From Ensifer sp. PDNC004 (lineage in GTDB: Bacteria > Pseudomonadota > Alphaproteobacteria > Rhizobiales > Rhizobiaceae), in contig NZ_CP070353.1 of assembly GCF_016919405.1 (NCBI RefSeq), positions 4,042,501 through 4,106,500 of the forward strand: a stretch of 64,000 bases of DNA, in the 5' to 3' direction. The translations under genes and the position numbers were made by a program. The notes under the pieces were generated by a model. It searched no databases and was not told the DNA's origin. It saw nothing but the letters and a program-made list of their open reading frames with translations. Each line of letters starts with the position of its first letter. The first letter of the stretch is position 1. Positions 16,803 to 27,547 of the stretch are shown one piece after another.

Positions 16803-17771
16803 TCACCGCACGTGGGCGTCCCACCACTTGAGCACGCGCATAGCCTTCAGCGTCACCCACCGCGAAGGGGCGTCGATCCCGTCGTCGATGTCGAACCACA
16901 CCCGTCCGGCGGGGCGCCAGTCGAGTGGCCATGCGCCGCTTTCGAGCTGCCTTGAACGCAGATGGTCGATCGCTTCGCTGAGTCGTGGATCGGGTGCCGC
17001 ATCGCAAAAGAGCGCCGCGGCACGAAAGTAATCGAGCGCCCGCAGGATGTCGTAGCGCCAGCGGCTCGGGTGGCAAAGGCACAGGAAGCGTTTGTCGGCG
17101 GCTTCGCCCGTGCTCAGGCGGCGAAACAGATGGCGCTTGAGCAGATAGTCCTCGCCGGCCCGGCGCGCGGCCTTGGACTGTGGCGTGCCACCGGTCGCCC
17201 ATTCGAACCCAAGCAGACCTTCGAGCACGTTGACGGTGGTGGCAAAGGAGGACCGGAGCGAACCGTTTGCCCGTTCGCAGTTCCAGCCGCCATCGGCCTG
17301 GACCTCGCCGACGAGCCTCTCGACGATCGGCGAAACATCGACGCCGAAATAGGCGCCGTCGGCAACGGTGCGGCCGTTGATGCACTCCTCGACTTCGCCT
17401 TGCCAATAGGGCTGGCCGCCTTCGTCCCAGCGGGAATTCGCGCCGATCAGGTCGACGGTTCGTTGGGCCCGTTCAGACTAAGGGTCAAGACCGAATTCCC
17501 GGAGCTGCGACAGCGAAAAGCAGGTTGCCGTCCAGGGTTGGCCCTGCGCGGTCCACTCGTGCTCGTCGAAACCGGCGGGAATGAAGGCGCCTCCCGCCCA
17601 TTGTCCATCATCGTCCTGCTGCGAGAGAAGCCTGGCGCCCCAGCCTTCGGTCTCCACCTTGGCCCTTTCGGCTTTCCACAGAGACTCTGGAGCGTCCAGC
17701 AGGTCGCGCATTACCTGCCAGCGGATTGCGGGATCCGATGCGAGAAGCCAGTCAATCACCGCGTCGGCCAC
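16803..17771 (-). pseudogene. Prenyltransferase/squalene-cyclase-fold protein, interrupted by an amber codon
   Basis: From a GTG at 17771 (preceded by GGAG) the frame reads 97 codons to a TAG at 17480-17478, then continues open in the same frame to 16803. Together the two halves form one 322-residue protein with continuous homology-like features: WLLASDPAIRWQVMRDLL at the N-terminus, QDDDGQWAGG and VQADGGWNCERANG (QW-type repeats of terpenoid-cyclase folds) and LESGAWPLDWRP near the C-terminus. A single change, for example CAG or GAG to TAG, explains the break, with DP before it and SERAQRTVDL after it. The function before inactivation is unknown. Confidence 0.75.
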
Positions 17772-17853
17772 GGGCGTGCTCCAGACTTATGCCATCGGGT
17801 CGATCTGACCCGTTCCGACTGCACAAGCTAGGGCGCTTTCCGATTAGGGGCAG

Positions 17854-18573
17854 CTAGTCGTTCTTCGAGCCAAACATCTTCTTCAGCATGTCGGCCATCG
17901 GGCCGGTCGCCGGCAGCTTCTTCGGCTGGGCGGAATTGCGCGCCTGGTGGATATGCGATTGCGCGCCCTGCTTCTTCGGGCCTTGAGGCTTTTCCGCCTC
18001 CGGCTTGCCGCCGGTGGCAAGCGCGATCTTGTTCAGGAGCTGGCTGTCTTCGCCGCGCACCAGCATATCGGCATTGTCGGCGATGGCGTCGAGCAAGGGC
18101 ACCAACCAGGCCTGGTCTGCCTTGGCGAAATCGCCAAGCACATGAGCGTGCACCAGATCCTTGACGCCGGGATGGCCGATGCCGAGGCGCATGCGCCGGT
18201 AGTCCTTGCCGCAATGGGCATCGATCGACTTGATGCCGTTATGCCCGCCATGGCCGCCGCCGACCTTGATGCGCGCCTTGGCGGACGGCAGGTCGAGCTC
18301 GTCATAGATGACGGTGATGTCCTTCGGCTGCAGCTTGTAGAAGCGCATGGCCTCGCCGACCGCTTCGCCGGACAGGTTCATGTAGGTCTGCGGTTTCATC
18401 AACAGAACGCGCTCGCCGCCGATATCGCCTTCGGCGATCTCGGCCTTGAACTTCTTCGACCAGGAAGAAAAGCTGTGCCGGCGGTGAATGACGTCAACCG
18501 CCATGAAGCCGATATTGTGCCGGTTGGCGGCGTATTTCGAACCTGGATTGCCAAGCCCTACGATGATCAACAT
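17854..18573 (-). CDS. pth: Peptidyl-tRNA hydrolase
   Basis: The 239-residue product begins [14 protein letters not shown] and has the catalytic His19 in [20 protein letters not shown] and IYDELDLP, all hallmarks of bacterial Pth. It cleaves peptidyl-tRNA released from stalled ribosomes. The basic, low-complexity C-terminal tail (residues 195-239), rich in Lys, Gln and Pro, is longer than in E. coli Pth (194 residues) but usual in rhizobia. The start ATG at 18573 is the family start. Confidence 0.96.
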   Translation of the reverse strand: MLIIVGLGNPGSKYAANRHNIGFMAVDVIHRRHSFSSWSKKFKAEIAEGDIGGERVLLMKPQTYMNLSGEAVGEAMRFYKLQPKDITVIYDELDLPSAKARIKVGGGHGGHNGIKSIDAHCGKDYRRMRLGIGHPGVKDLVHAHVLGDFAKADQAWLVPLLDAIADNADMLVRGEDSQLLNKIALATGGKPEAEKPQGPKKQGAQSHIHQARNSAQPKKLPATGPMADMLKKMFGSKND

Positions 18574-18640
18574 GGTGCTGCGCATTCATGATTTCGGGGT
18601 GATGCCATCCAAAAACACCGCACCCCCCGGAAGTCAACGC

Positions 18641-19375
18641 CTATTTCTCCGCCTGCAGGCTGGCATTGGGCTTGAGCCCGTATTGCTTGAAGATCACATC
18701 CTGGGTGCCGTTGCCGATCAGCCGGTCGAGTTCGTATTGCATGGTGGCGACGATATCGCGGGGAAAGTCGCGGTGGCAGGCGATGCCGTAGAGCTTGCCT
18801 TCCAGCACCAGCGCCGCCTCCACCGGTTTGCCTTCGGTGCGCATGCTTTCGAAGGTCTTCTCGGACGTCATCAACAGATCGACCCGGCCGGCGAGCAGCT
18901 TTTTCAGGCTGGAATCGAGATTGGCGGCATAATCGATCTTGTGGAAGCGGTGCTCCTTGAGATAGGACGCCGAAAAATCCTCGCGCTGTGTGCCGACGGT
19001 ATATTGCTGCGCGTCCTCCAGCGATTTGGGCGCAATGGCGGATCCGGCCTGCCGGACCATGACCATGTGGTCGATCAGCAGCGGCTCGACCCACTGGAAG
19101 TTTCCGTCGCGCTCGGCGTCGTGGCCGGTGGTGAAAACACAATAGGCGGGATCGGTCTCGGCCAGCATGAAAGCCCGCGCCCAGGGTAGAACCTCGATCG
19201 TATAGGGCTGCTTCAGGCGCTCCATGATGAGCTTGATCTGGTCGACGGCTGCACCGCTCGGGCCGGCCTCGGTCGAAAAGTTGTAAGGCGGATATTCCTC
19301 CGTGACAAACTTGATCGTCTGGGCCTCGGCCGTCGTTACAAGGCCCAGGAAAAATGCTGCGATCAGCGCCTTCAC
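18641..19375 (-). CDS. Orphan periplasmic solute-binding protein (SBP_bac_3 type)
   Basis: The 244-residue protein has a short signal peptide (ALIAAFFLGLVTTAEAQ) and the bacterial extracellular solute-binding family 3 pattern, with FVTEEYPPYNF near the N-terminus, PWARAF, and DLLMTSEKTFES. The GTG start at 19375 has a perfect GGAGG site six to ten bases upstream. No permease or ATPase gene is near. The next gene upstream, 116 bases away on the same strand, is a membrane GGDEF-EAL protein; a sensory role is possible but not shown. The ligand is unknown. Confidence 0.85.
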   Translation of the reverse strand: MKALIAAFFLGLVTTAEAQTIKFVTEEYPPYNFSTEAGPSGAAVDQIKLIMERLKQPYTIEVLPWARAFMLAETDPAYCVFTTGHDAERDGNFQWVEPLLIDHMVMVRQAGSAIAPKSLEDAQQYTVGTQREDFSASYLKEHRFHKIDYAANLDSSLKKLLAGRVDLLMTSEKTFESMRTEGKPVEAALVLEGKLYGIACHRDFPRDIVATMQYELDRLIGNGTQDVIFKQYGLKPNASLQAEK

Positions 19376-19491
19376 ATCTTTTCCTCCTCTTCTGCGTCCG
19401 CCTTGCGACGGATCCTTCTTTCTATCCCCGGCTCGTGCTCGACCTTGGGTCCCCGAAGCCTCCCGCGCCCCAGGGAACCAGGTGGGTGAAC

Positions 19492-21909
19492 TCATGCCCG
19501 CATGCTGGGTGCGGAAGCCGCCTTTGCCTCGGAATCGCTTTCGAGCATGGTCAGCATCCGGTCGACCGGCATCGGCCGGCTGAAGAGGTAGCCCTGGCCG
19601 CAATCGACGCCGAGCTTGCGCAAGAGTTGCCACTGCTCCTTGGTCTCGATGCCTTCGGCAACGACGGTGCAGCCCATCTGGTGCGAGATCGTGCGGATGC
19701 CCTTGATCAGCATGCGGCTCTTGCGACGGAGGTCGGCGGTGCCGGAGCTCAGCGACCGGGTGAAGGACTGGTCGACCTTGACGATATCGACCGGGAAACG
19801 GTTCAGGTAGCTCAGCGACGAGTAGCCGGTGCCGAAATCGTCGAGAGCGATGCGGCAGCCGAATTCGTTGAGCTGCTTCAGCACCGAGTGGACCTCGGGA
19901 TTGTCGAGCATCAGCACCGCTTCGGTGATCTCGACGACGATCCGGCTCGGCGAGATATGGTGCTTCAGGAGCAGGGCCGCGAGCTTGTGCGGCAGCGTCA
20001 GCTCGAACTGCAGCGGCGAGAAGTTGACGGCGAGATAGGTGTTCTGGGTGCCGTCGAGCTCGGAGATCGCCGCCAGATGGCGGATCGCCTTTTCGAGGAT
20101 CTGATCGCCGATGCGGGCAATCATGCCGGTTTCTTCGGCGATGCCGATGATCTTGCCGGGCGGCATCAGGCCCTTTTCCGGGTGGTTGAGGCGCATCAGC
20201 GCCTCGAAGCCGGCGATCTGGCCGTCGGCGAGGCTGACGATCGGCTGCAGCCACGCTTCGAAGTGGTCGTCCTTCAGGCCGGCTTCGATGCACTGCTCGA
20301 TCTCATGGCGCTCGCGCGAGGCGTCGAGCATGCCGGCGTCGAACACCTGCAGGCCGTTCTTGCCGTCGTGCTTGCGCGCATACATCGCCATGTCCGCCTT
20401 CAGCAGCAGGTCGGAGGCGCTTTCCGCATGGGTCGGGTAGACGGCGATGCCGACGCTGGCGCTGACGAAAAGCTCGTTGCCGGCGATCGCCATGGGTTCG
20501 TGCAAGGCGGTTACGATGCGCTCGGCGATTTCGGCCGCCAGAGTAGCGGCGTTCGGATCGGAAAGCAGGATGGCGAATTCGTCGCCGCCGAGCCGGGCCA
20601 TGATGTCGCCATTCGGCAGGGCGGCCTGAATGAGCTCGACCGTCTGGCGCAGCACTTCGTCGCCGGCGGCGTGGCCGAAATTGTCGTTGATCCACTTGAA
20701 GCGGTCGAGGTCGATGAACAGGCAGCCGAGCTGCATGGCGCATTGGTCGGCCTGGATGATCGCCTCGTCGAGCGCGGCCTCGAAGCCCTGGCGGTTCAAC
20801 AGGCCGGTCAGGTGATCGGTGATCGCCTGGGTGTGGTTGCGGCTTTCCGCCTGCTTCAGCGCGGTCACGTCGGTCATGACTGACAGCGACAGGCTGCTTT
20901 CGCCGGTGGCCTTCGTCTCCTGGATCAGCACGGTCATCGCCTCGCCGTCCGCCTTGCGGAAGGGGACGGTGACTTCGCGGATCGCGTGATCGGCAACGGC
21001 GATCGTCTTGGCATGGCTGCGATAGGTCTCGTGCCAGTGCGGATCGACGAAATCGACGAAGTCGCGCCCGACGACGTCGTCGCGGCTGTACCCGGTCGCC
21101 AGCAGCCAGTAGTCGCTGACGGCGAGCAGGCGCCCGTCAACATCCAGCGAAAACAGCATCGCCGGCGTCAGGTTGTAGATGTCGGTGACGCGCTCGTGGG
21201 CGTTCTTCAGCTCGGTCTCTTCACGCTCGAGGCGGTCCTGCATCTCGTTGAAGTTGGCGGCAAGCGCGCCCATTTCGTCGTCGGAGGTCCAGTCGACGCG
21301 GTGGCGCGACCCGAGCCTGCGGGTGGCTTCAATCGCGGCGGTCAGGCGCATCAACGGGCGCATCACCGTGAAGCGATTGCCGACGAGCGCTGCGGCGAAA
21401 ACGATCGCGACCGCAAAGAGCAGGATGGCGAGGATCGCCAGCTCGTCCTTGCTGAACTGCGACAGCAGACCCGGCGTCGGGACCCTGACCTCAATGCGTC
21501 CGACCTCCTTCATGCCATCCACCGACTGGTAGGAAATGGGCAGGATGAGGACCCGGTCCTTGGTGCTCGGCTGCACGCCGCCCATCGGCAGCTGCGCGAG
21601 GATGGAGCCGGACTGGTCGCGAATGGTGACGGAGAGGATGTCGGTGCCGTTTATCAGCGAGCGGGCGATGTGTTTGATGCCGTCGCTGTCAAAGTCCCAG
21701 ATCGGCTTGCCGAGCGCCTCGGCGCTCGCGGCCATCAACAGTTCGATGTTGTGCAGGCGCTCGCGTGCGATACGATCGCTCGAGATGCTGAGAAAGAGTG
21801 CAAGCAGCGGGGCAATGAAGACGAGCATCGCGCCGCAGACAATCGCAATAAACCGGTTCTCCACGGAGTGCATCATCGCATGCACGCCCCAGAAGCAGCT
21901 GCCACCCAT
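19492..21909 (-). CDS. Membrane-bound GGDEF-EAL protein with HAMP and PAS domains
   Basis: An 805-residue protein. Transmembrane helices at about 19-43 and 157-178 flank a periplasmic sensor domain; HAMP follows (about 180-232), then a PAS domain (about 240-350), a GGDEF domain with GGDEF at 441-445 and an EAL domain with EAL at 569-571. The EAL catalytic residues all appear present (NFSP, VEITE, DDFGTGYSS, AEGIE), so both cyclic-di-GMP synthesis and hydrolysis are possible. The ATG at 21909 has no good ribosome site; an ATG at the MMHSVENR position (residue 12) could be the true start. The gene downstream is an orphan solute-binding protein. Confidence 0.92.
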   Translation of the reverse strand: MGGSCFWGVHAMMHSVENRFIAIVCGAMLVFIAPLLALFLSISSDRIARERLHNIELLMAASAEALGKPIWDFDSDGIKHIARSLINGTDILSVTIRDQSGSILAQLPMGGVQPSTKDRVLILPISYQSVDGMKEVGRIEVRVPTPGLLSQFSKDELAILAILLFAVAIVFAAALVGNRFTVMRPLMRLTAAIEATRRLGSRHRVDWTSDDEMGALAANFNEMQDRLEREETELKNAHERVTDIYNLTPAMLFSLDVDGRLLAVSDYWLLATGYSRDDVVGRDFVDFVDPHWHETYRSHAKTIAVADHAIREVTVPFRKADGEAMTVLIQETKATGESSLSLSVMTDVTALKQAESRNHTQAITDHLTGLLNRQGFEAALDEAIIQADQCAMQLGCLFIDLDRFKWINDNFGHAAGDEVLRQTVELIQAALPNGDIMARLGGDEFAILLSDPNAATLAAEIAERIVTALHEPMAIAGNELFVSASVGIAVYPTHAESASDLLLKADMAMYARKHDGKNGLQVFDAGMLDASRERHEIEQCIEAGLKDDHFEAWLQPIVSLADGQIAGFEALMRLNHPEKGLMPPGKIIGIAEETGMIARIGDQILEKAIRHLAAISELDGTQNTYLAVNFSPLQFELTLPHKLAALLLKHHISPSRIVVEITEAVLMLDNPEVHSVLKQLNEFGCRIALDDFGTGYSSLSYLNRFPVDIVKVDQSFTRSLSSGTADLRRKSRMLIKGIRTISHQMGCTVVAEGIETKEQWQLLRKLGVDCGQGYLFSRPMPVDRMLTMLESDSEAKAASAPSMRA

Positions 21910-22053
21910 CTCATATCAGAATTCTCTTCAGACAAGCCCATTTTCCCCGTCAGAAGAACATCATCAAAACCTTAAATGTTGCTGAAATCGCTTCATGATA
22001 ATTCGTGGGGCACGGCATAGATGCATCCGGGCACCGGAGGGCTATCGCCAATG

Positions 22054-22086
22054 CAAAAAGCCCGCCCCAAACGAATGGGACGGGCT
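22054..22086 (-). terminator. Intrinsic terminator of rplY
   Basis: On the minus strand AGCCCGTCCC, an 8-base loop and GGGGCGGGCT (9 of 10 pairs) are followed by TTTTT. It lies 50 bases beyond the rplY stop codon. Confidence 0.8.
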
Positions 22087-22135
22087 CTCAATGAAGTGCG
22101 GCGGGACCGGCTTTCGCCGGTCACCCAGAGGCCAA

Positions 22136-22744
22136 TCAGGCTTCTGCTTCGCCTTCAGCTTCTTCCTTCACGCCACCGGCCGGAGCAACGATCGTTGCAA
22201 CGGTGAAGTCGCGGTCGGTGATAACCGGGGTCGCGCCCTTCGGCAGCTTGATGTTGGAGATGTGGATGGCGTCGCCGACCTTGAGACCGGAGAGGTCAAC
22301 GGTCAGGAATTCCGGAATGTCATTGGCCGAAACGTTGAGTTCGACGTCGTGACGAACGATGTTGAGAACGCCGCCAGCCTTGAGGCCCGGGGACTTCTCT
22401 TCGTTTTCGAAGTGAACCGGAACTGCAACGGTAACCTGGCTGTCCTTGGAGACGCGCAGGAAGTCGACATGCATCGTGAAGTCACGAACCGGATCCAGCT
22501 GGTAGTCCTTCGGCAGGACGCGGATCTTTTCGCCGTTGACGTCGATCGTTGCAACGGTGGTCATGAAACCGCCGGCGTGGATCTTCATCGTCACTTCCTT
22601 GGTGGAGAGCGCGATGGAAAGGGGGGCCTGCTTGTCACCGTAGATGACAGCCGGGATAAGACCGTTGCGACGAAGTTCACGGGAGGACCCCTTACCAACC
22701 CGTTCGCGCGTCTCGGCCTTGAGCTCGTAGGATGCGTGGCTCAT
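22136..22744 (-). CDS. rplY: 50S ribosomal protein L25/general stress protein Ctc
   Basis: The 202-residue product starts [21 protein letters not shown] and consists of an N-terminal L25 domain that binds 5S rRNA, followed by the TL5 C-terminal domain (motif [15 protein letters not shown] between about 88 and 102) and an acidic Glu/Ala tail. This two-domain form is the usual one in alphaproteobacteria. The ATG at 22744 is preceded by AAAGG and starts at the family's position. An intrinsic terminator follows. Confidence 0.95.
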   Translation of the reverse strand: MSHASYELKAETRERVGKGSSRELRRNGLIPAVIYGDKQAPLSIALSTKEVTMKIHAGGFMTTVATIDVNGEKIRVLPKDYQLDPVRDFTMHVDFLRVSKDSQVTVAVPVHFENEEKSPGLKAGGVLNIVRHDVELNVSANDIPEFLTVDLSGLKVGDAIHISNIKLPKGATPVITDRDFTVATIVAPAGGVKEEAEGEAEA

Positions 22745-22899
22745 GGATAGACCTTTCTAATGTCTAATGCTGGAGAGTTCGACCGCCATGCGGAAGAACT
22801 GAAGCCCCAAGGACTTCATCCGCGTTGCCTCCAAGGGTGTCTACGCGGACGGGCGCTCCTTAGACGAGATCCCCTGCAAATGCAAGCTTTGCCGCGGCT

Positions 22900-24081
22900 T
22901 CAGCTCTTTTTACCAGTGAAACGTGCGAGTGCCAGCATCAGCCCGCCGGCAATCAGACCCCAGAAGGCGCCGGAAACACCGCCGAAGCTGACGCCGGAGG
23001 CCGTCACCAGGAAGGTGATCGCCGCGGCCTCGCGGGTTTTCGCGTCCGTAAAGGCGGCCATGGCGGAGCCGGCGAAGGCACCGACGAGGGCAAGGCCCGC
23101 CACCGCCTCGATCAGGACCGACGGTGCAAGGCTGACGAAAGTGGTGACGACCCCGGCCAGCAGGCCGAAGAGAATGTAGAAGGCGCCGGCATTGATCGCC
23201 GACCAGTAGCGCCGGTTGCGATCAGGATGGGAATCGCCGCCGGCGCACATGGCGGCGGTGATTGCAGCCAGATTGACCGCATGGCCGCCGAAGGGGGCGC
23301 TTAACATCGAAAAGACGCCAGTCGTCGCAAACAGCGGCCCGGGTTCCGGATGATAATCGTTGACCTTCAAAACGGCGATGCCGGGAATGTTCTGCGAGGC
23401 CATGGTGACGATGAAGAGCGGCAGGGCGATGCTGATCATGGCCGCGACATTGAACTGCGGCACCACGAATTCCACGGTCGGTACCAGCGCCGAAGACAGG
23501 GCAGAGAAGGCGCCGGCCGGGATTTCGACGCCGAAGGTGATGACGAGCACGAAGGCTATCAGCGCCGCCGGCACCGCATAGAGCTTGTTGATGCTGCCGA
23601 CGAGGGCCCAGGCGAGCAGGATCGGCAGGCCGAAAAGCGGATTGAAGGCGATCGCTTTGACCGGCGCAAAGCAGAGGCTGAGCAGCACACCGGCCAGCAT
23701 CGCATTGGCAAGCGGCGCCGGGATGGAGGAGACCAACCGGCCGAGCGGCTTCCAAAGGCCGGCGATCACGACGAGCAGGCCGCAGACGAGAAAGGCGCCA
23801 ACCGCCGCGTTGAAGCCGCCGTTGACGACGCCGGCGCTTGCAAGCAGCGCAGCACCGGGTGTCGACCAGGCGATGCTGACCGGCAGCCGCGTCACGGCAC
23901 TGATGACAATGGCGCAGAGGCCCATGGAAATCGACAGCGCCATCAGCCCGGAGGCGGCCTGCGCTTCGCTGGCGCCGACGCCGGTCAGCCCGTGCAGCAC
24001 GACGGCGAAGGAACTGGCGAAGCCGACGAAGGCGATCAGCAGGCCCATGAACAGGCTCTGGAGCGAAAAGTCACGAAGCAT
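22900..24081 (-). CDS. BenE family benzoate/H+ symporter
   Basis: A 393-residue protein with about twelve hydrophobic helices. It has the BenE pattern: IAWSTPGAALLAS near the N-terminus, ASQNIPGIAVL in the middle and APFGGHAVNLAAITAAMCAG. BenE proteins import benzoate or other aromatic acids with protons. The start at 24081 (ATG) is chosen by family; its ribosome site is weak. No aromatic degradation genes are near. The 5' end is near a divergent GAF-HTH regulator gene. Confidence 0.85.
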   Translation of the reverse strand: MLRDFSLQSLFMGLLIAFVGFASSFAVVLHGLTGVGASEAQAASGLMALSISMGLCAIVISAVTRLPVSIAWSTPGAALLASAGVVNGGFNAAVGAFLVCGLLVVIAGLWKPLGRLVSSIPAPLANAMLAGVLLSLCFAPVKAIAFNPLFGLPILLAWALVGSINKLYAVPAALIAFVLVITFGVEIPAGAFSALSSALVPTVEFVVPQFNVAAMISIALPLFIVTMASQNIPGIAVLKVNDYHPEPGPLFATTGVFSMLSAPFGGHAVNLAAITAAMCAGGDSHPDRNRRYWSAINAGAFYILFGLLAGVVTTFVSLAPSVLIEAVAGLALVGAFAGSAMAAFTDAKTREAAAITFLVTASGVSFGGVSGAFWGLIAGGLMLALARFTGKKS

Positions 24082-24330
24082 GGCGGCAACCGGCTGTTGT
24101 GAGGTTGAGTCGCGGCAATTTGATCCTTTCGCGTAGCACATTCGGGCGCTCTGTCGATATCGGCGGTGTGATCGACCGATCAAACTCGTTGACGGGTGCC
24201 GGGCCTCGAACCTTCGTCTGGCTGGACCTTCGCGGAAAACGACGGCTATAGTGGCCCCCGTGGATGCGGCCCGCTTGGGAGATCGGCCGTCTCGACATTC
24301 CGCCGGACGACGCTTTCAGGGAGGAAGCCG

Positions 24331-25287
24331 ATGGCTGCCGTCAGGGAACATTCGGACTATGTCTACAAGGTTGCGCACCAGCCGTCAGCCGCAGCAAGCT
24401 CGCCGATCGCGGCTTCATGGCGCCGGTGCATGACGCTGCATGGGCTGGCACCCGAGGAGGGGCGCCAGCCGCTCCGACTGTCCGGCGCGGAGTTCGAGCT
24501 TGCACGGCAGAGGTCGGCCGAGTTGATCCTGGAGGCGGGCGGTGAACTCGACCGGCTGTTTGCGACCGTCGGCCGGGCCGGCTGCTGCCTGCTTCTGACC
24601 GACGACAAGGGGGTGGCGCTGGAACGCCGCGGGGCCGTCGGCGACGATGCCGATTTCCGCGATCTCGGGCTCTGGTCGGGAACGGTCTGGAGCGAGGCGA
24701 GCGTCGGCACCAACGGTATCGGCACGGCGATCGCCGACGAGCGTGCCGTCGTCATCCAGCGCGACCAGCATTTTCTCAGCAGCAATATTGCCCTCAGCTG
24801 CACCACGGCGCCGATCCGCGACCATCTCGGCCGGTTGGCTGCGGCCATCGATATCTCCACCTGCCGCGCGGACGCCTCCGAAATGACCATGTCGCTGTTG
24901 TCGCAGGCGGTGCGCGATGCGGCCGCTCGCATCGAGGCCGGGCTTTTCCGCCGCGCCTTTGCGAGCGCCCGCATCGTGCTGGTGCCGGTCGATCGCGCCG
25001 GCCCCGCGCTGCTCGCCGTCGACCGCGACGACCTGGTGCTCGGCGCAACCCGCGCGGCCCGGCAATGGCTCGACCTCGACGACAAACGCATCGCTGCCGG
25101 CGTTCCGGCCTCCGATCTGCTGCGGGAAGATACGTCGGGTGATGCCGGCGAGCTTCCGGATGCAGAGCGCGCGGCGCTCCGTCGCGTGCTCTCGCGCGCC
25201 AACGGCAATGTCTCCATGGCAGCCGATCTGCTCGGCATCAGCCGCGCCACGCTTTATCGAAAGATGAAGCGGCTCCAGGTCAACTGA
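24331..25287 (+). CDS. GAF domain / Fis-type HTH transcriptional regulator, AcoR-like without AAA+ domain
   Basis: The 318-residue protein has an N-terminal part with SPIAASWRRC, a GAF domain containing GTNGIGTAIADERAV, and C-terminal Fis-type helix-turn-helix (NGNVSMAADLLGISRATLYRK). This is the AcoR layout minus the central sigma54-activating AAA+ domain: no GAFTGA motif or Walker boxes are present, so it cannot act in the classical sigma54 way. The ATG at 24331 follows GGGAGGAAGCCG. It lies immediately upstream of the aldehyde dehydrogenase gene in the same direction, with a dyad in between, and probably controls it. The inducer is likely an aldehyde or alcohol by context. Confidence 0.87.
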   Translation: MAAVREHSDYVYKVAHQPSAAASSPIAASWRRCMTLHGLAPEEGRQPLRLSGAEFELARQRSAELILEAGGELDRLFATVGRAGCCLLLTDDKGVALERRGAVGDDADFRDLGLWSGTVWSEASVGTNGIGTAIADERAVVIQRDQHFLSSNIALSCTTAPIRDHLGRLAAAIDISTCRADASEMTMSLLSQAVRDAAARIEAGLFRRAFASARIVLVPVDRAGPALLAVDRDDLVLGATRAARQWLDLDDKRIAAGVPASDLLREDTSGDAGELPDAERAALRRVLSRANGNVSMAADLLGISRATLYRKMKRLQVN

Positions 25288-25361
25288 TCAGTCGCTGCGA
25301 GGGGCGAACGCTTGGCTCTGCTTCTTGCTTGTTGCGTTGCAGCATGGTCCCCCGCGCCAAG

Positions 25362-25381
25362 CTGTCTCAATTCTGAAACAG
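25362..25381. promoter_or_regulatory. Dyad upstream of the aldehyde dehydrogenase gene
   Basis: CTGTCTCA-ATTC-TGAAACAG is an inverted repeat with 7 of 8 positions matching, about 97 bases upstream of the aldehyde dehydrogenase start and downstream of the GAF-HTH regulator gene. It is a good candidate for that regulator's binding site. The AcoR family is often reported at TGT-N-ACA type dyads; the link here is inference. Confidence 0.55.
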
Positions 25382-25478
25382 TTCTCCGTGCCGCCGCTCG
25401 CGCGGCTCTATCGAAGATCGGCATTCAACTTCACCTTCCTCTCACAGCTCCATTGCTGGGTCTCAGGGAGGAATGACC

Positions 25479-26987
<1,509 letters not shown>

Positions 26988-26995
26988 TCGGATCC

Positions 26996-27105
26996 GCCTT
27001 CCCCGCCGCCTGGGGAAGGCAACAGGAGCCGGAGGGACGGTATTCTCCACCTTTCCCTCCGGCTTGATCGACGGCTGAGGCGTGCTCTCCACCCGCGCCT
27101 CAGCC
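26996..27105 (+). other. Three consecutive strong hairpins between aldehyde dehydrogenase and DUF779 genes
   Basis: Three perfect inverted repeats fill the 155-base gap: GCCTTCCCC with GGGGAAGGC (26996-27020), GCCGGAGGGA with TCCCTCCGGC (27028-27063), and GGCTGAGGCG with CGCCTCAGCC (27073-27105). Stems are 9, 10 and 10 pairs with loops of 7, 16 and 13 bases. They have no T-tracts. They could act as mRNA stabilisers or an attenuating element between the two genes. Confidence 0.75.
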
Positions 27106-27142
27106 GGCCCATATAGACCGCGATCGACAGCGAGGCGCGCAA

Positions 27143-27538
27143 ATGTCCACGGAACTGACCGGAGCCGACGGAGACGAGCCGCGCGTGCTGGCGACCGATG
27201 CAGCGCTCGCCTTCATCGTCGAAATCCAGCGGGATCACCCCGATATCCTGTTTCACCAGTCCGGTGGCTGCTGCGACGGCTCGTCGCCGATGTGCTATCC
27301 GGCCGATGACTACATCGTCGGCGACAACGACGTGAAGCTCGGCGAGATCGGCGGCGTACCGGTCTATATCAGCGCCAGCCAATTCGAGGTTTGGAAGCAC
27401 ACGCAACTGATCATCGACGTGGTGCCGGGTAGGGGCGGCATGTTCTCGCTGGACAACGGACGGGAGAGGCGTTTCCTGACACGCTCGCGCCTCCTTGGCG
27501 GTGGCGAGGCCTGCGCCGTCGTTTTCCGCGGACGATAG
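27143..27538 (+). CDS. DUF779 domain-containing protein
   Basis: The 131-residue protein has the DUF779 motif FHQSGGCCDGSSPMC, with a conserved Gly-Cys-Cys-Asp and a further Cys, then VYISASQFEVWKHTQLI. It is soluble. The family lies downstream of aldehyde dehydrogenase genes in many proteobacteria and is presumed to serve the same pathway, perhaps by binding metal or a thiol adduct; its function has not been shown to my knowledge. The ATG at 27143 is the family start. It is convergent with the LysR gene, with only nine bases between the stops. Confidence 0.9.
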   Translation: MSTELTGADGDEPRVLATDAALAFIVEIQRDHPDILFHQSGGCCDGSSPMCYPADDYIVGDNDVKLGEIGGVPVYISASQFEVWKHTQLIIDVVPGRGGMFSLDNGRERRFLTRSRLLGGGEACAVVFRGR

Positions 27539-27547
27539 GCCGCTGAA

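Noticed and set aside
17478..17480. Amber codon as programmed pyrrolysine or selenocysteine insertion
   Set aside because: Selenocysteine uses TGA, no tRNA or insertion signal for pyrrolysine is seen in this window, and the family is not known to use either. A nonsense mutation is the simpler view.
25288..25478. Sigma54 promoter upstream of the aldehyde dehydrogenase gene
   Set aside because: A GG and GC pair in TTGGCTCTGCTTCTTGC is separated by 11 and not 10 bases, and the adjacent activator lacks the AAA+ domain.
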